Shown here in pieces: positions 44,390 to 52,736 of a stretch of 64,000 nucleotides of DNA (positions are counted from its first letter, which is position 1; each line of letters opens with the position of its first letter). The stretch covers positions 6,138,001 through 6,202,000 of the forward strand of contig NZ_CP109031.1 of NCBI RefSeq assembly GCF_036226925.1. Reading direction: 5' to 3'. The stretch is from Streptomyces sp. NBC_00659 (GTDB lineage Bacteria; Actinomycetota; Actinomycetes; Streptomycetales; Streptomycetaceae). The position numbers were made by a program, and so were the translations under genes. The notes under the pieces were generated by a model, which did not search any database, had not been told where the DNA came from, and saw only the letters and a list, made by a program, of their open reading frames with translations.

Positions 44390-44557
44390 ATGGCGGCCAT
44401 GAAGCCGCGGACGGGCGATGGCCCGCTCGAGGTGACCAAGGAGGGGCGGGGCATCGTCATGCGCGTTCCGCTCGAAGGCGGCGGTCGGCTTGTCGTCGAG
44501 CTGACCCCTGACGAGGCTGACGCGCTCGGCGACGCCCTCAAGAAGGTCGTCGGCTGA
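44390..44557 (+). CDS. DUF3117 protein
   Basis: A 55-residue protein nearly invariant in actinobacteria. It begins MAAMKPRTGDGPLEVTKEG, then IVMRVPLEGGGRLVVEL and TPDEADALGDALKKV. Function unknown. ATG at 44390 follows GGAAGGGGAA. In M. tuberculosis the equivalent (Rv1211) also follows tagA. Its leader contains the palindrome TTGCGCAA at 44224-44231 and GATAAT at about 44270. Confidence 0.9.
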   Translation: MAAMKPRTGDGPLEVTKEGRGIVMRVPLEGGGRLVVELTPDEADALGDALKKVVG

Positions 44558-44588
44558 CGCGGAACGCGACCCATACCCCTTTCGGCTT

Positions 44589-44625
44589 CCCCGGCACCGC
44601 ACATGGTGCCGGGGACGCTGTTTTT
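44589..44625 (+). terminator. Intrinsic terminator after DUF3117
   Basis: A perfect 10-bp stem (44589-44598 with 44605-44614, 6-nt loop) followed by ACGCTGTTTTT: the most classical intrinsic terminator of the window. Confidence 0.92.
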
Positions 44626-44760
44626 CCAGGCGTTTTCCGGGCGTACGGGACCGCCGCGCGGCTCGGCCGGCAAGGGTCGGGCACGGTGGAAGGCCAGGTC
44701 GGAGGCACCCTGCGGGCAGCGGAACGGGCAGCGGACCTGCCGACGGACCGGGCGGCGGAA

Positions 44761-45396
44761 TCAGCGCTTGACCGCGCACAGCAGGCCGTCGCCCACCGGC
44801 AGCAGCGACGGCACCAGCTCCTGGCTCTCGCGCACCGCGCGCAGCAGCTCGCGCAGCCGGCTCACCTCGACCGGCTGCGGTCCCGAGTCCACGGTGCGGC
44901 CGTCCGCGAAGACGCCCTCGAAGGCGACGAGCCCGCCCGGACGCAGCAGGCGCAACGATTCGGCGAGGTAATCGAGGCTCTCCAGCCGGTCACCGTCGCA
45001 GAAAACGAGGTCGTATCCGGCGTCCGCGAGACGGGGCAGGACATCCAGCGCCCGGCCCGGGATGAAGCGCGCCCGGTTGCTGGCGAACCCGGCGGCACGG
45101 AAGGCCTGGCGGGCGAACTGCTGGCGCTCCGGCTCCGGATCGACGGTGGTCAGTACCCCGTCCGGCCGCATGCCGTGCAGAAGATGAATTCCGGAGACGC
45201 CGGTCCCGGTACCTATCTCGGCGACCGCCTTCGCGTCCACGGTGGCGGCGAGCAGGCGCAGCGCGGCGCCCGTGCCGGGCGTCACCGAGCGCAGGCCCGC
45301 CTCGTGGGCCCGGTCCCGCGCCCATCGCAGCGCCTCGTCCTCGGCGACAAAGGCGTCGGCGAACGCCGCCCAGCTCGTCTGCCGGTTGCCGGTAAT
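44761..45396 (-). CDS. O-methyltransferase with no canonical start codon
   Basis: A 211-residue (counted from ATT) class I SAM-dependent O-methyltransferase. SAM motif VAEIGTGTGVSGIHLLHG, then LTTVDPEPERQQFARQAFR, and a metal-type FCDGDRLESLDYL. Protein-like sequence continues upstream of the first GTG (45285) through WAAFADAFVAEDEALRWARDRA to about ITGNRQTSW. In that frame there is no ATG, GTG, TTG or CTG between 45396 and the in-frame stop at 45477. I therefore mark ATT at 45396 as the most likely start, with GGACAGGAGAGG just upstream. It is divergent from sigE, as Rv1220c is from sigE in M. tuberculosis. Confidence 0.72.
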   Translation of the reverse strand: MTGNRQTSWAAFADAFVAEDEALRWARDRAHEAGLRSVTPGTGAALRLLAATVDAKAVAEIGTGTGVSGIHLLHGMRPDGVLTTVDPEPERQQFARQAFRAAGFASNRARFIPGRALDVLPRLADAGYDLVFCDGDRLESLDYLAESLRLLRPGGLVAFEGVFADGRTVDSGPQPVEVSRLRELLRAVRESQELVPSLLPVGDGLLCAVKR

Positions 45397-45449
45397 GACC
45401 CTCTCCTGTCCCCGTGGTTGCCTGGGCGTGACTGTATCCGTTGGTGCCG

Positions 45450-45475
45450 GGAACCTGCGGATGGGACCGGGCGTT
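45450..45475 (+). promoter_or_regulatory. ECF-type promoter upstream of sigE
   Basis: GGAAC (45450-45454) and CGTT (45472-45475) are spaced by 17 nt, the consensus pattern of ECF sigma factors. It lies about 143 bp before the sigE start and suggests autoregulation. Confidence 0.6.
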
Positions 45476-45617
45476 TAGAAGGGTGGGAGAACCGAGCGGG
45501 GGGAAGTCGATGGGTCGGTACACGGAGCGGGGCCGCGGGCGGACGCCGGCGAGCCCATATGAGCCCGTATCAAATTCCCGTAAAACCGCTTATCCGGAGC
45601 TAACGGGCGAGGTGGCT

Positions 45618-46388
45618 ATGGTAGGGGCTCCACTGGACACCACCAGAGCCGACAGGGGAGGTGCGGCTGCGCCTGTGGATCGGGGAGGAGTGCTGCGGCG
45701 CCTGCTCAGATCGACGGGTGAGCCGAAATCCGTGACCGACAACGCTGACCAGCTCCCCGTTGCTGCCCCGGCGCAGACCGCGACGTTCACCACCGACGCG
45801 GAGCCGCAGGCATGGACTCCGCCCACCTGGGAGGAGATCGTCAGCACGCACAGCGGTCGCGTCTACCGTCTCGCCTATCGCCTCACGGGCAACCAGCACG
45901 ACGCCGAGGACCTCACCCAGGAAGTCTTCGTCCGCGTCTTCCGCTCGCTGTCGACCTACACGCCCGGCACCTTCGAGGGCTGGCTCCACCGCATCACCAC
46001 GAACCTCTTCCTCGACATGGTGCGGCGCAAGCAGCGCATCCGCTTCGACGCCCTCGGCGACGACGCGGCCGAGCGGCTGCCCAGCCGCGAGCCCTCCCCG
46101 CAGCAGGTCTTCAACGACGCGCACTTCGACGCCGACGTCCAGCAGGCGCTGGACACCCTCGCGCCCGAGTTCCGCGCCGCCGTCGTCCTCTGCGACATCG
46201 AGGGACTGTCCTACGAGGAGATCGCCGCGACCCTGGGCGTCAAGCTCGGCACCGTCCGCTCCCGGATCCACCGCGGCCGTTCCCAGCTGCGCAAGGCCCT
46301 GGCACACCGGTCTCCCGAGGCCCGCGCCGAGCGTCGCTCGTTCGCGGCCCGTGTGCCCGTGCTGGGGGGAGGAGGCGCGACCGCGTGA
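45618..46388 (+). CDS. sigE: ECF RNA polymerase sigma factor, SigE type
   Basis: A 256-residue extracytoplasmic-function sigma factor. Region 2 has [19 protein letters not shown] and [16 protein letters not shown]; region 4 has [18 protein letters not shown] then [20 protein letters not shown]. The neighbours (anti-sigma, HtrA, TatB, divergent methyltransferase) are those of M. tuberculosis sigE; it is not the CseABC-linked SigE of S. coelicolor. I chose the ATG at 45618 because codons between 45555 and 45618 are not GC-ending; an ATG at 45510 with GGGGGGAAG upstream is possible. It overlaps the anti-sigma gene by 4 bp. Confidence 0.87.
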   Translation: MVGAPLDTTRADRGGAAAPVDRGGVLRRLLRSTGEPKSVTDNADQLPVAAPAQTATFTTDAEPQAWTPPTWEEIVSTHSGRVYRLAYRLTGNQHDAEDLTQEVFVRVFRSLSTYTPGTFEGWLHRITTNLFLDMVRRKQRIRFDALGDDAAERLPSREPSPQQVFNDAHFDADVQQALDTLAPEFRAAVVLCDIEGLSYEEIAATLGVKLGTVRSRIHRGRSQLRKALAHRSPEARAERRSFAARVPVLGGGGATA

Positions 46389-47326
46389 GTGGAACCCGTC
46401 CCACCCCTGCAGAGCAGCACCTCGGGGACCGACTTTCCGCCCTGGTGGACGGAGAGCTCGGTCATGAGTCGCGCGACCGCGTCCTGGCCCACCTCGCCAC
46501 CTGTGCGAAGTGCAAGGCCGAGGCCGACGCCCAGCGCCGACTGAAGAACGTCTTCGCGGAGATGGCCCCGCCGCCGCCCTCCGAAAGCTTCCTCGCCCGC
46601 CTCCAGGGACTCCCCGGGGGAGGCGACTCCGACAGCCCGCGGCTGAACGGAGGCGGCTTCGGAGGCGGACTGCCCGGCGGCTCCACGGGTCACGGACTGC
46701 CCGGCGTCTTCGGCATGCGGGGCGAACCCTTCGGGTACGTCCCGGCCGGACCGCACGCCGATGTGCTGCCCCCCGCTCCGGGGCGCGGCTTCCGTATCCA
46801 TGACGTCAGCCGCCACGAGGCCGAGCGGTCCGCCTCGCGCGGGCTGCGGTTCGCCTTCGTCGCCGCGGGCGCGGTGTCGCTCGCGGCCGTCGCGCTCGGC
46901 GGGGTGACCACCGGTTTGCCCGGGGACACGGACGCGCGCGGAGGAGCCGGCGCCGGGAGCAATGTGACGCCGTCCCGGTCCCAGGGCACGGGAGCGACCT
47001 CGACTCCCGAGTCGCAGCGCCGCCGGTCCGCCGCTCCGCTGCTCACCCAGGGCGAGCGGTCGCTCGGCAACGGTCCGGTGGCACCGACCGGGGTGTCCGC
47101 CCCGCTGCTGCCCGGAGTTCCCGCCCCGGCCGGCCGCGGCCAGGACGCCGTGCACACGCTGACGACACCGGTGGTCGCCGGTGCCGCCGCGATGTCCCCG
47201 CTCATACGTCCGCTCACCGAGGTCCAGCCGCCCGCGGCGACCCCGGCTCCGGGCCTGCTCGCCGCCCCCGCCGTGACACCGTCCCCCACCTCGTCCCCGT
47301 CCCCCACCCCTCATCAGGCTCACTGA
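46385..47326 (+). CDS. rseA: Zinc-binding anti-sigma factor (RseA-like)
   Basis: A 313-residue membrane anti-sigma factor for the adjacent SigE. The ZAS (zf-HC2) motif HLATCAKC lies at about residues 36-43 of the cytoplasmic domain. A Gly-rich linker, one hydrophobic helix at about 157-178 ([20 protein letters not shown]) and a Pro/Ser/Thr-rich outside tail follow. The HxxxCxxC pattern also occurs in redox-sensitive anti-sigmas. GTGA overlap with sigE. Confidence 0.87.
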   Translation: MSGTRPTPAEQHLGDRLSALVDGELGHESRDRVLAHLATCAKCKAEADAQRRLKNVFAEMAPPPPSESFLARLQGLPGGGDSDSPRLNGGGFGGGLPGGSTGHGLPGVFGMRGEPFGYVPAGPHADVLPPAPGRGFRIHDVSRHEAERSASRGLRFAFVAAGAVSLAAVALGGVTTGLPGDTDARGGAGAGSNVTPSRSQGTGATSTPESQRRRSAAPLLTQGERSLGNGPVAPTGVSAPLLPGVPAPAGRGQDAVHTLTTPVVAGAAAMSPLIRPLTEVQPPAATPAPGLLAAPAVTPSPTSSPSPTPHQAH

Positions 47327-47465
47327 CACCGCACTCTGCGCGTCGGCCCGGGAACCTGGTTGAATCCGGGGAGGGCCGCGTCCGCGGGAGGGATCACGGA
47401 CGCGGAGTCGACCAGTCTGTGGTGGCCGTCGGCGCGCTGTGCCGCGGGCCAGGTGTGGGGAGAGC

Positions 47466-49130
47466 ATGAACGAGGGCAGGCCCACGAAGGCGAACCGGTG
47501 GAGTCGACCCCGGCCCGAGGACGCGGGCGCGGACACCGCGCCGCCCGGCCTCACGGAACCGGATTCCCCCCACCCCGCCGTCTCCCGGAACGCCCCGAGC
47601 GGTGTCGGGCCGAGCGCGCCCGAGGAGCGGACACAGGCCACCCCGGCCGTCACCCCGGCCGTCACCCGGGCCGAGGCGGCCGCCCCGGCCCACGGGACGG
47701 CCCCCGCGGACGCCGTCCCGGCCCAGGGCGGCGCACCCGACGACGCCCTGCCCCTGCCCCTCGTACCGGAACCGGAAGCCACAGGGTCTCCGAATCCGAT
47801 GTCCCCCGTGCCCCCGCCTCCCGACGGCCCCGCCGCTGTTTTTCCCGCCCCGGCCGGGTCCGACGGTCCCGTCGAGTCCGACACGCCCGATCCCTGGCGG
47901 AACTACGACCCCTGGGCTACGCCCGGATCCCCGCGGCACCCCGGCCACCTCGCCCGGAGCGGCCCCGGCGGACCCTTCCAGCAGAACGGCGTCGCCGTGC
48001 CCACCGTGGCGGAGCGGCGCCGAAGGGCGAGGAAGATCCTGGTGCTCGCCGCCGTCGCGCTCGCGCTGGCGTCCGGGGGCGTGGGCGGCTTCGTGGGGGC
48101 CTATCTGGAGCGGAACGGGGGACTGACGGACATCGAGCTGCCGCAGGCCGCCAAGGAGGCCCCGGGGCGCGCCCCGGACAGCGTCGCCGGGATCGCGGCG
48201 CACGCGCTGCCCAGCGTCGTCACCCTGCATGTGCACGGGAGCGAGGAGGACGGCACCGGCACCGGCTTCGTGCTCGACGGCGAGGGACACATCCTCACCA
48301 ACAACCACGTGATCGAACCCGCCGGCGGCAGCGGCACGATAACCGTGACGTTCAGCGGCGGTCAGACCGCGAAGGCCCGGGTCGTCGGACACGACAGCGG
48401 CTACGACCTCGCCGTGGTCAAGGTCTCCGGGGTCCGCGGGCTCGCGCCCATGCCGCTGGGCAACTCGGACAGCGTCCAGGTCGGCGACCCCGTCGTCGCC
48501 ATCGGCGCGCCCTTCGACCTCGCCAACACGGTCACCTCCGGGATCATCAGCGCCAAGGACCGGCCCATCACGGCGGGCGGCGAGAAGGGCGACGGCACCG
48601 ACGTCTCGTACGTGGACGCCCTCCAGACCGACGCGCCGATCAACCCCGGCAACTCGGGCGGGCCGCTGCTCGACTCCCGGGCCCGTGTCATCGGCATCAA
48701 CAGCGCCATCCGTTCCGCCGACAGCGGCTCCGACCTGGGGACCGGTCAGGCCGGATCCATCGGGCTGGGCTTCGCGATCCCCGTCAACCAGGCCAAGCGC
48801 GTCGCCGAAGAGCTGATCAACACCGGCAGGGCCACCCACCCCGTGATCGGTGTCACGCTCGACATGAACTACTCGGGTGACGGAGCGCGGGTGGGCATGA
48901 AGGCCGCCGGGGGCGGTGCGCCCGTCACACCCGGCGGTCCCGGAGCCGAGGCGGGCATCAGGGCCGGCGACGTCATCACCGAGGTCGACGGCACGCGTGT
49001 CCACTCCGGTGAGGAACTCATCGTGAAGACCCGCGCCCACCGGCCCGGCGACCGCCTCCGGCTGACCGTCAGGCGGGGCGGCGCGAACCGGACGATCACC
49101 CTGGTCCTCGGTTCGGCGAACGGCGGGTGA
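47466..49130 (+). CDS. htrA: HtrA/DegP-type membrane serine protease with PDZ domain
   Basis: A 554-residue envelope protease. Residues 1-185 are Pro/Ala-rich and disordered, one helix at about 191-212 anchors it, then a trypsin-like domain with catalytic His in NNHVIEP (about 281), Asp in SGYDLAVV (about 313) and Ser in NPGNSGGPLL (about 397), and a C-terminal PDZ domain at about 458-548. Part of the sigE stress module; it may degrade the anti-sigma or misfolded secreted proteins. ATG at 47466. Confidence 0.92.
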   Translation: MNEGRPTKANRWSRPRPEDAGADTAPPGLTEPDSPHPAVSRNAPSGVGPSAPEERTQATPAVTPAVTRAEAAAPAHGTAPADAVPAQGGAPDDALPLPLVPEPEATGSPNPMSPVPPPPDGPAAVFPAPAGSDGPVESDTPDPWRNYDPWATPGSPRHPGHLARSGPGGPFQQNGVAVPTVAERRRRARKILVLAAVALALASGGVGGFVGAYLERNGGLTDIELPQAAKEAPGRAPDSVAGIAAHALPSVVTLHVHGSEEDGTGTGFVLDGEGHILTNNHVIEPAGGSGTITVTFSGGQTAKARVVGHDSGYDLAVVKVSGVRGLAPMPLGNSDSVQVGDPVVAIGAPFDLANTVTSGIISAKDRPITAGGEKGDGTDVSYVDALQTDAPINPGNSGGPLLDSRARVIGINSAIRSADSGSDLGTGQAGSIGLGFAIPVNQAKRVAEELINTGRATHPVIGVTLDMNYSGDGARVGMKAAGGGAPVTPGGPGAEAGIRAGDVITEVDGTRVHSGEELIVKTRAHRPGDRLRLTVRRGGANRTITLVLGSANGG

Positions 49131-49351
49131 GGGCCGCGGGCTTCAGGGTCCGCGAGTGACATGAACCTCACAGTCGAGAACGACGGCGCAGTTCGGGACG
49201 GCAAACATCGTGGAAAACCCGCGCCGTACCCGAAGCCGGGAGCCCCGGGACAGTTCCGGACGGACGGTGGCGCCGGGTACCGTGGGACGCGGCCCGGACC
49301 GCGGAAGACCCCCGAGGGCCGTGGACCGAGGGCATCGCGAGGAGCTATCAG

Positions 49352-49786
49352 GTGTTCAACGACGTAGGACCGCTTGAGCTGGTGACGCTGATCGTCCTGG
49401 CCGTGCTCGTCTTCGGTCCCGAAAAGCTCCCGAAGATGATTCAGGACGTCACGCGCACGATCCGCAAGATCCGTGAGTTCTCGGAGAGCGCCAAGGCGGA
49501 CATCCGCGACGAACTCGGCCCGGAATTCAAGGACTTCGAGTTCGAGGACCTCAACCCCAAGACGTTCATACGCAAGCAGCTGGACAATGACGAGCTGGGG
49601 CTCAAGGAGATCCGTAACGGCTTCGACCTGAAGAAGGAGATGGCCGAGGTCACGGACTCGGTGCACAGCCGTGAGTCCGACTCCTCCGCGGCCGGCGGCG
49701 CGGCCGGCGGCTCCGTCGACATGACGAAGAAGCGCGAGAAGCTCGACGCCGACGAGCACCCGCCCTACGACGCCGACGCCACCTGA
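49352..49786 (+). CDS. tatB: Twin-arginine translocase subunit TatB
   Basis: A 144-residue single-helix Tat subunit. The start MFNDVGPLELVTLIVLAVLVF with FGPEKLPKM is the TatA/B signature; a long amphipathic, charged helix and an acidic tail follow, typical of actinobacterial TatB. GTG start at 49352. tatA and tatC are elsewhere; its place after htrA matches mycobacteria. Confidence 0.92.
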   Translation: MFNDVGPLELVTLIVLAVLVFGPEKLPKMIQDVTRTIRKIREFSESAKADIRDELGPEFKDFEFEDLNPKTFIRKQLDNDELGLKEIRNGFDLKKEMAEVTDSVHSRESDSSAAGGAAGGSVDMTKKREKLDADEHPPYDADAT

Positions 49787-49846
49787 TCCGTACCACGTCA
49801 CCTGATCCGTACGGCGCCGTCCGATCCCTGGGGCGCCGTCCGATCC
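49781..49846. repeat. Two short direct-repeat pairs after tatB
   Basis: ACCTGATCCGTAC occurs at 49781-49793 and 49800-49812, the first copy spanning the tatB stop codon; GGCGCCGTCCGATCC occurs at 49813-49827 and 49832-49846. All four copies are perfect. Confidence 0.85.
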
Positions 49847-50103
49847 GGGTACGGCGGTCATGACCCTCACGCGTCGGTGAGCCCTGGCCTCGGCGGGTGG
49901 ATCCGGCGCGGGAACGGGTGCCTCCGCGGGCTCGGACGGGCCCCGCGCGGTCCGAATACGCCCTTCGTACGTCTTACGCGCCGGGCGGTTTCGCCTCTGC
50001 TCGGAGCGGGGTGGCTATGCTGCCCAGTTGTTGTGCGGACCGACAAGGTCGCCCGAGGGGGGTGGGCCGCCCGGTCCGACGAGAGCGAGGAGGCGTCCGG
50101 CAG
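49787..50103. other. Intergenic region upstream of the 219-residue hypothetical
   Basis: A 317-bp spacer beginning with the direct repeats. TATGCT at 50016-50021 is a plausible -10 without a clear -35. No gene is supported. Confidence 0.45.
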
Positions 50104-50763
50104 ATGGAGACGACAAGTCGGGTAGGCGCGCAGGCGCCGGCCGCGGAGGGCGGACAACAGGTCCCCTCCGCCCGGCGTACGGTCGACGGCTACCTGCTGG
50201 CGCCCTTTCCCTGGTACGGCCTCGACGAGGCCTTCACGGGGCAGCGCTGGCTGATGCAGGTGGGCACCTCCGCGGACGGCGCGGTCGAGCACGGTTCGGT
50301 CGGGCACGGGGACGAACCCTCGGTGCGCCCCGAGCCGGGCGAGGACAAGGAGCGGTTCGCGGTGGTGGTCACCGTCGCCGCGAGCCCCGTACGGCGCAGC
50401 GCGGACGGCACGGGACTGCTGGAGGCCACCTCGGTGTCCTCGGCGGCGTGGCTGGCCGGTGTGGGGCTGCTGTCCTTCACCTGGCCCGGCCAGATGGACC
50501 ACACCCTGCGCGACGACTGGCTGGACCAGCAGACCGAGACCGCGTGGGTGCTGGCCGACGACCTGGACGGTGCGGACTGGTCCACCCTGTCCCTGCCCGT
50601 GGACGGCGTTCCCACGGTCTTCCACTACCGCGAGTCCGAGTTCGGCTGGGTCCTCGCGGGTTCCACCCAGGAAGGCGTCCACGTGGGCGCGTACGGCCGG
50701 GGGATGAGCGCGTACGGGCTCGGCTTCGCGATGATCAAGGACATCGCCGCATACGACCGCTAA
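50104..50763 (+). CDS. Conserved hypothetical protein
   Basis: A 219-residue soluble protein with no signal or membrane helix. It opens with a polar tail to about residue 25, then DGYLLAPFPWYGLDEAFTGQRWLM and ends YGRGMSAYGLGFAMIKDIAAY (quoted in part). Tryptophan-rich mid-part (DDWLDQQTETAWVLADDLDG). I know close relatives only as Streptomyces hypotheticals. ATG at 50104; it is bounded by a terminator and convergent with mrp. Confidence 0.6.
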   Translation: METTSRVGAQAPAAEGGQQVPSARRTVDGYLLAPFPWYGLDEAFTGQRWLMQVGTSADGAVEHGSVGHGDEPSVRPEPGEDKERFAVVVTVAASPVRRSADGTGLLEATSVSSAAWLAGVGLLSFTWPGQMDHTLRDDWLDQQTETAWVLADDLDGADWSTLSLPVDGVPTVFHYRESEFGWVLAGSTQEGVHVGAYGRGMSAYGLGFAMIKDIAAYDR

Positions 50764-50847
50764 GGCGCCGGCAGCGGCCACGAGCCCCCCGGGGCCACGA
50801 CAGGCACCCGCAAGCGCCACAGGGGCCCCTGGCGGCCGCTACGAGGA

Positions 50848-50879
50848 AGGGGGCGCCGTCCGCACGGACGGCGCCCCCT
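50848..50879. terminator. Terminator stem after the 219-residue protein
   Basis: A perfect 15-bp stem, 50848-50862 with 50865-50879, between convergent genes. Confidence 0.85.
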
Positions 50880-50913
50880 CCTTCGTACGAACGGCTTCTT
50901 CGTACGAACGGCG

Positions 50914-50939
50914 CCGGGGTCTCCCGCGGGAGACCCCGG
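50914..50939. terminator. Perfect 26-bp palindrome before mrp
   Basis: 50914-50926 and 50927-50939 are exact reverse complements, probably the leftward terminator for mrp. Just upstream, TTCGTACGAACGGC occurs twice. Confidence 0.8.
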
Positions 50940-50961
50940 AGTCCCGGAACGCGTCCGGGTT

Positions 50962-52095
50962 CTAGAACTTGTTGCGCGGGGTGATGCCCAGCGACATGCC
51001 CGACAGGCCGCGCTGACGGCCGCCCAGCTTGCCGGCGATGGCGCGCAGGGCCGCGCCGGCGGGGGAGTCGGGGTCGGTCAGGACGACCGGCTTGCCCTCG
51101 TCGCCGCCCTCGCGCAGGCGGACGTCGATCGGGATGGAGCCGAGGACCGGGACGGTCGCTCCGGTGGTGCGGGTCAGACCGTCGGCGACCGACTGGCCGC
51201 CGCCGGTGCCGAACACGTCGACCATCTCGTCGCAGTGCGGGCAGGGCAGTCCCGACATGTTCTCGACGACGCCCACGATCTTCTGGTGGGTCTGCACCGC
51301 GATGGAGCCGGCCCGCTCGGCGACCTCGGCCGCGGCCTGCTGCGGGGTCGTGACGACCAGGATCTCGGCGTTCGGGACGAGCTGGGCGACGGAGATCGCG
51401 ATGTCGCCGGTGCCCGGCGGGAGGTCCAGGAGCAGGACGTCCAGGTCGCCCCAGTACACGTCCGCCAGGAACTGCTGGAGGGCGCGGTGGAGCATCGGGC
51501 CACGCCAGACCACCGGCGCGTTGCCCGGGGTGAACATGCCGATGGAGATGACCTTCACGCCGTGCGCGGACGGCGGCATGATCATGTTCTCGACCTGGGT
51601 CGGCTTGCCGTCCGCGCCGAGCATGCGCGGAACCGAGTGGCCGTAGATGTCGGCGTCCACGACACCGACCTTGAGACCGTCGGCGGCCATCGCGGCCGCC
51701 AGGTTCACGGTGACCGAGGACTTGCCGACGCCGCCCTTGCCGGAGGCCACCGCGTACACGCGGGTGAGCGAGCCGGGCTTGGCGAAGGGCACCTCGCGCT
51801 CGGCCGCGCCACCCTTCAGCGCGGTCGCCAGTTCGCGGCGCTGTTCGTCGCTCATCACGTCGAGCTCGACGTCGACAGCGGTAACGCCCTCGACCCGCGA
51901 GACCGCCTCCGTCACCCGCTGGGTGATCGTGTCGCGCATCGGGCAGCCGGAGACCGTCAGATACACGGCGACCGCGACCGCACCATTCGCACCGATCTCC
52001 ACCGATTTGACCATCCCCAGTTCGGTGATGGGTCGGTTGATCTCGGGGTCGTTCACCGTCGCCAGTGCTTCACGCACCGCGTCTTCCGTAGCCAT
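50962..52095 (-). CDS. mrp: Iron-sulfur cluster carrier protein Mrp/ApbC
   Basis: A 377-residue P-loop protein. The N-terminal MIP18/DUF59 domain contains VYLTVSGCPMRDTI; the ParA-like domain has the deviant Walker A GKGGVGKSS and the CxxC-type GLPCPHCDEM that binds the cluster. Transfers iron-sulfur clusters to apoproteins. ATG at 52095. Position after tatB matches mycobacteria. Confidence 0.92.
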   Translation of the reverse strand: MATEDAVREALATVNDPEINRPITELGMVKSVEIGANGAVAVAVYLTVSGCPMRDTITQRVTEAVSRVEGVTAVDVELDVMSDEQRRELATALKGGAAEREVPFAKPGSLTRVYAVASGKGGVGKSSVTVNLAAAMAADGLKVGVVDADIYGHSVPRMLGADGKPTQVENMIMPPSAHGVKVISIGMFTPGNAPVVWRGPMLHRALQQFLADVYWGDLDVLLLDLPPGTGDIAISVAQLVPNAEILVVTTPQQAAAEVAERAGSIAVQTHQKIVGVVENMSGLPCPHCDEMVDVFGTGGGQSVADGLTRTTGATVPVLGSIPIDVRLREGGDEGKPVVLTDPDSPAGAALRAIAGKLGGRQRGLSGMSLGITPRNKF

Positions 52096-52139
52096 AGGGA
52101 CGATGGTACGGCGCGACCCATGTGCCCCGGAAAGCCCTG

Positions 52140-52736
52140 TCACCGGTCGTCTACGTCACGTCCCTGCGACCGTTCCGCCGGGAATACGACCCGTCCGTTC
52201 CCGTGACCGTCGGGATAGCGGTCCTCCAGCTCCTTGACCAGGTCCTGGAGTTCGTTGCGGATCCAGTCGCGGGTGGCGACCTCGCCGAGGCCCATCCGCA
52301 GCGCGGCGATCTCGCGGGTGAGGTATTCGGTGTCGGCGATGGAGCGTTCGTTCTGCTTGCGGTCCTGTTCGAGGTTGACCCGGTCGCGGTCGTCCTGTCG
52401 GTTCTGCGCGAGCAGGATCAGCGGGGCGGCGTAGGAGGCCTGGAGCGACAGCATCAGGGTCAGGAAGATGAACGGGTAGTTGTCGAAACGCAGGCCGTGC
52501 GGCGCGAAGGCGTTCCAGACCACCCACATGATGATGACGATCGTCATCCAGACGAGGAACCGCCCGGTGCCGAGGAAGCGGGCGATGCGCTCCGAGAACC
52601 GTCCAAAGGCCTCCGGGTCCCACTCGGGCAGCAGTCTGCGCCGCGGTGGCTTCGGCTGGTCCAGCCGGGTGCGCGGGCGAGGGGCCGCCGTCGCCCCGCT
52701 GGCGACCCGCTCACGGGCCTCACGGTCAGGCGCCAT
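52140..52736 (-). CDS. DUF1003 membrane protein
   Basis: A 198-residue protein with two hydrophobic helices (FLVWMTIVIIMWVVWNAF and FIFLTLMLSLQASYAAPLIL) flanked by charged parts: the DUF1003 pattern, with QNRQDDRDRVNLEQDR after helix two. The ATG at 52736 overlaps the upstream CBS gene by 11 bp. Homologues (Rv1231c) sit beside the same CBS protein in mycobacteria. A role in divalent-cation balance is inferred from neighbours. Confidence 0.82.
   Translation of the reverse strand: MAPDREARERVASGATAAPRPRTRLDQPKPPRRRLLPEWDPEAFGRFSERIARFLGTGRFLVWMTIVIIMWVVWNAFAPHGLRFDNYPFIFLTLMLSLQASYAAPLILLAQNRQDDRDRVNLEQDRKQNERSIADTEYLTREIAALRMGLGEVATRDWIRNELQDLVKELEDRYPDGHGNGRVVFPAERSQGRDVDDR

Noticed and set aside
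49161..49367. A 68-codon frame between htrA and tatB
   Set aside because: No ribosome site, basic and low-complexity product, and it overlaps the tatB start region out of frame.
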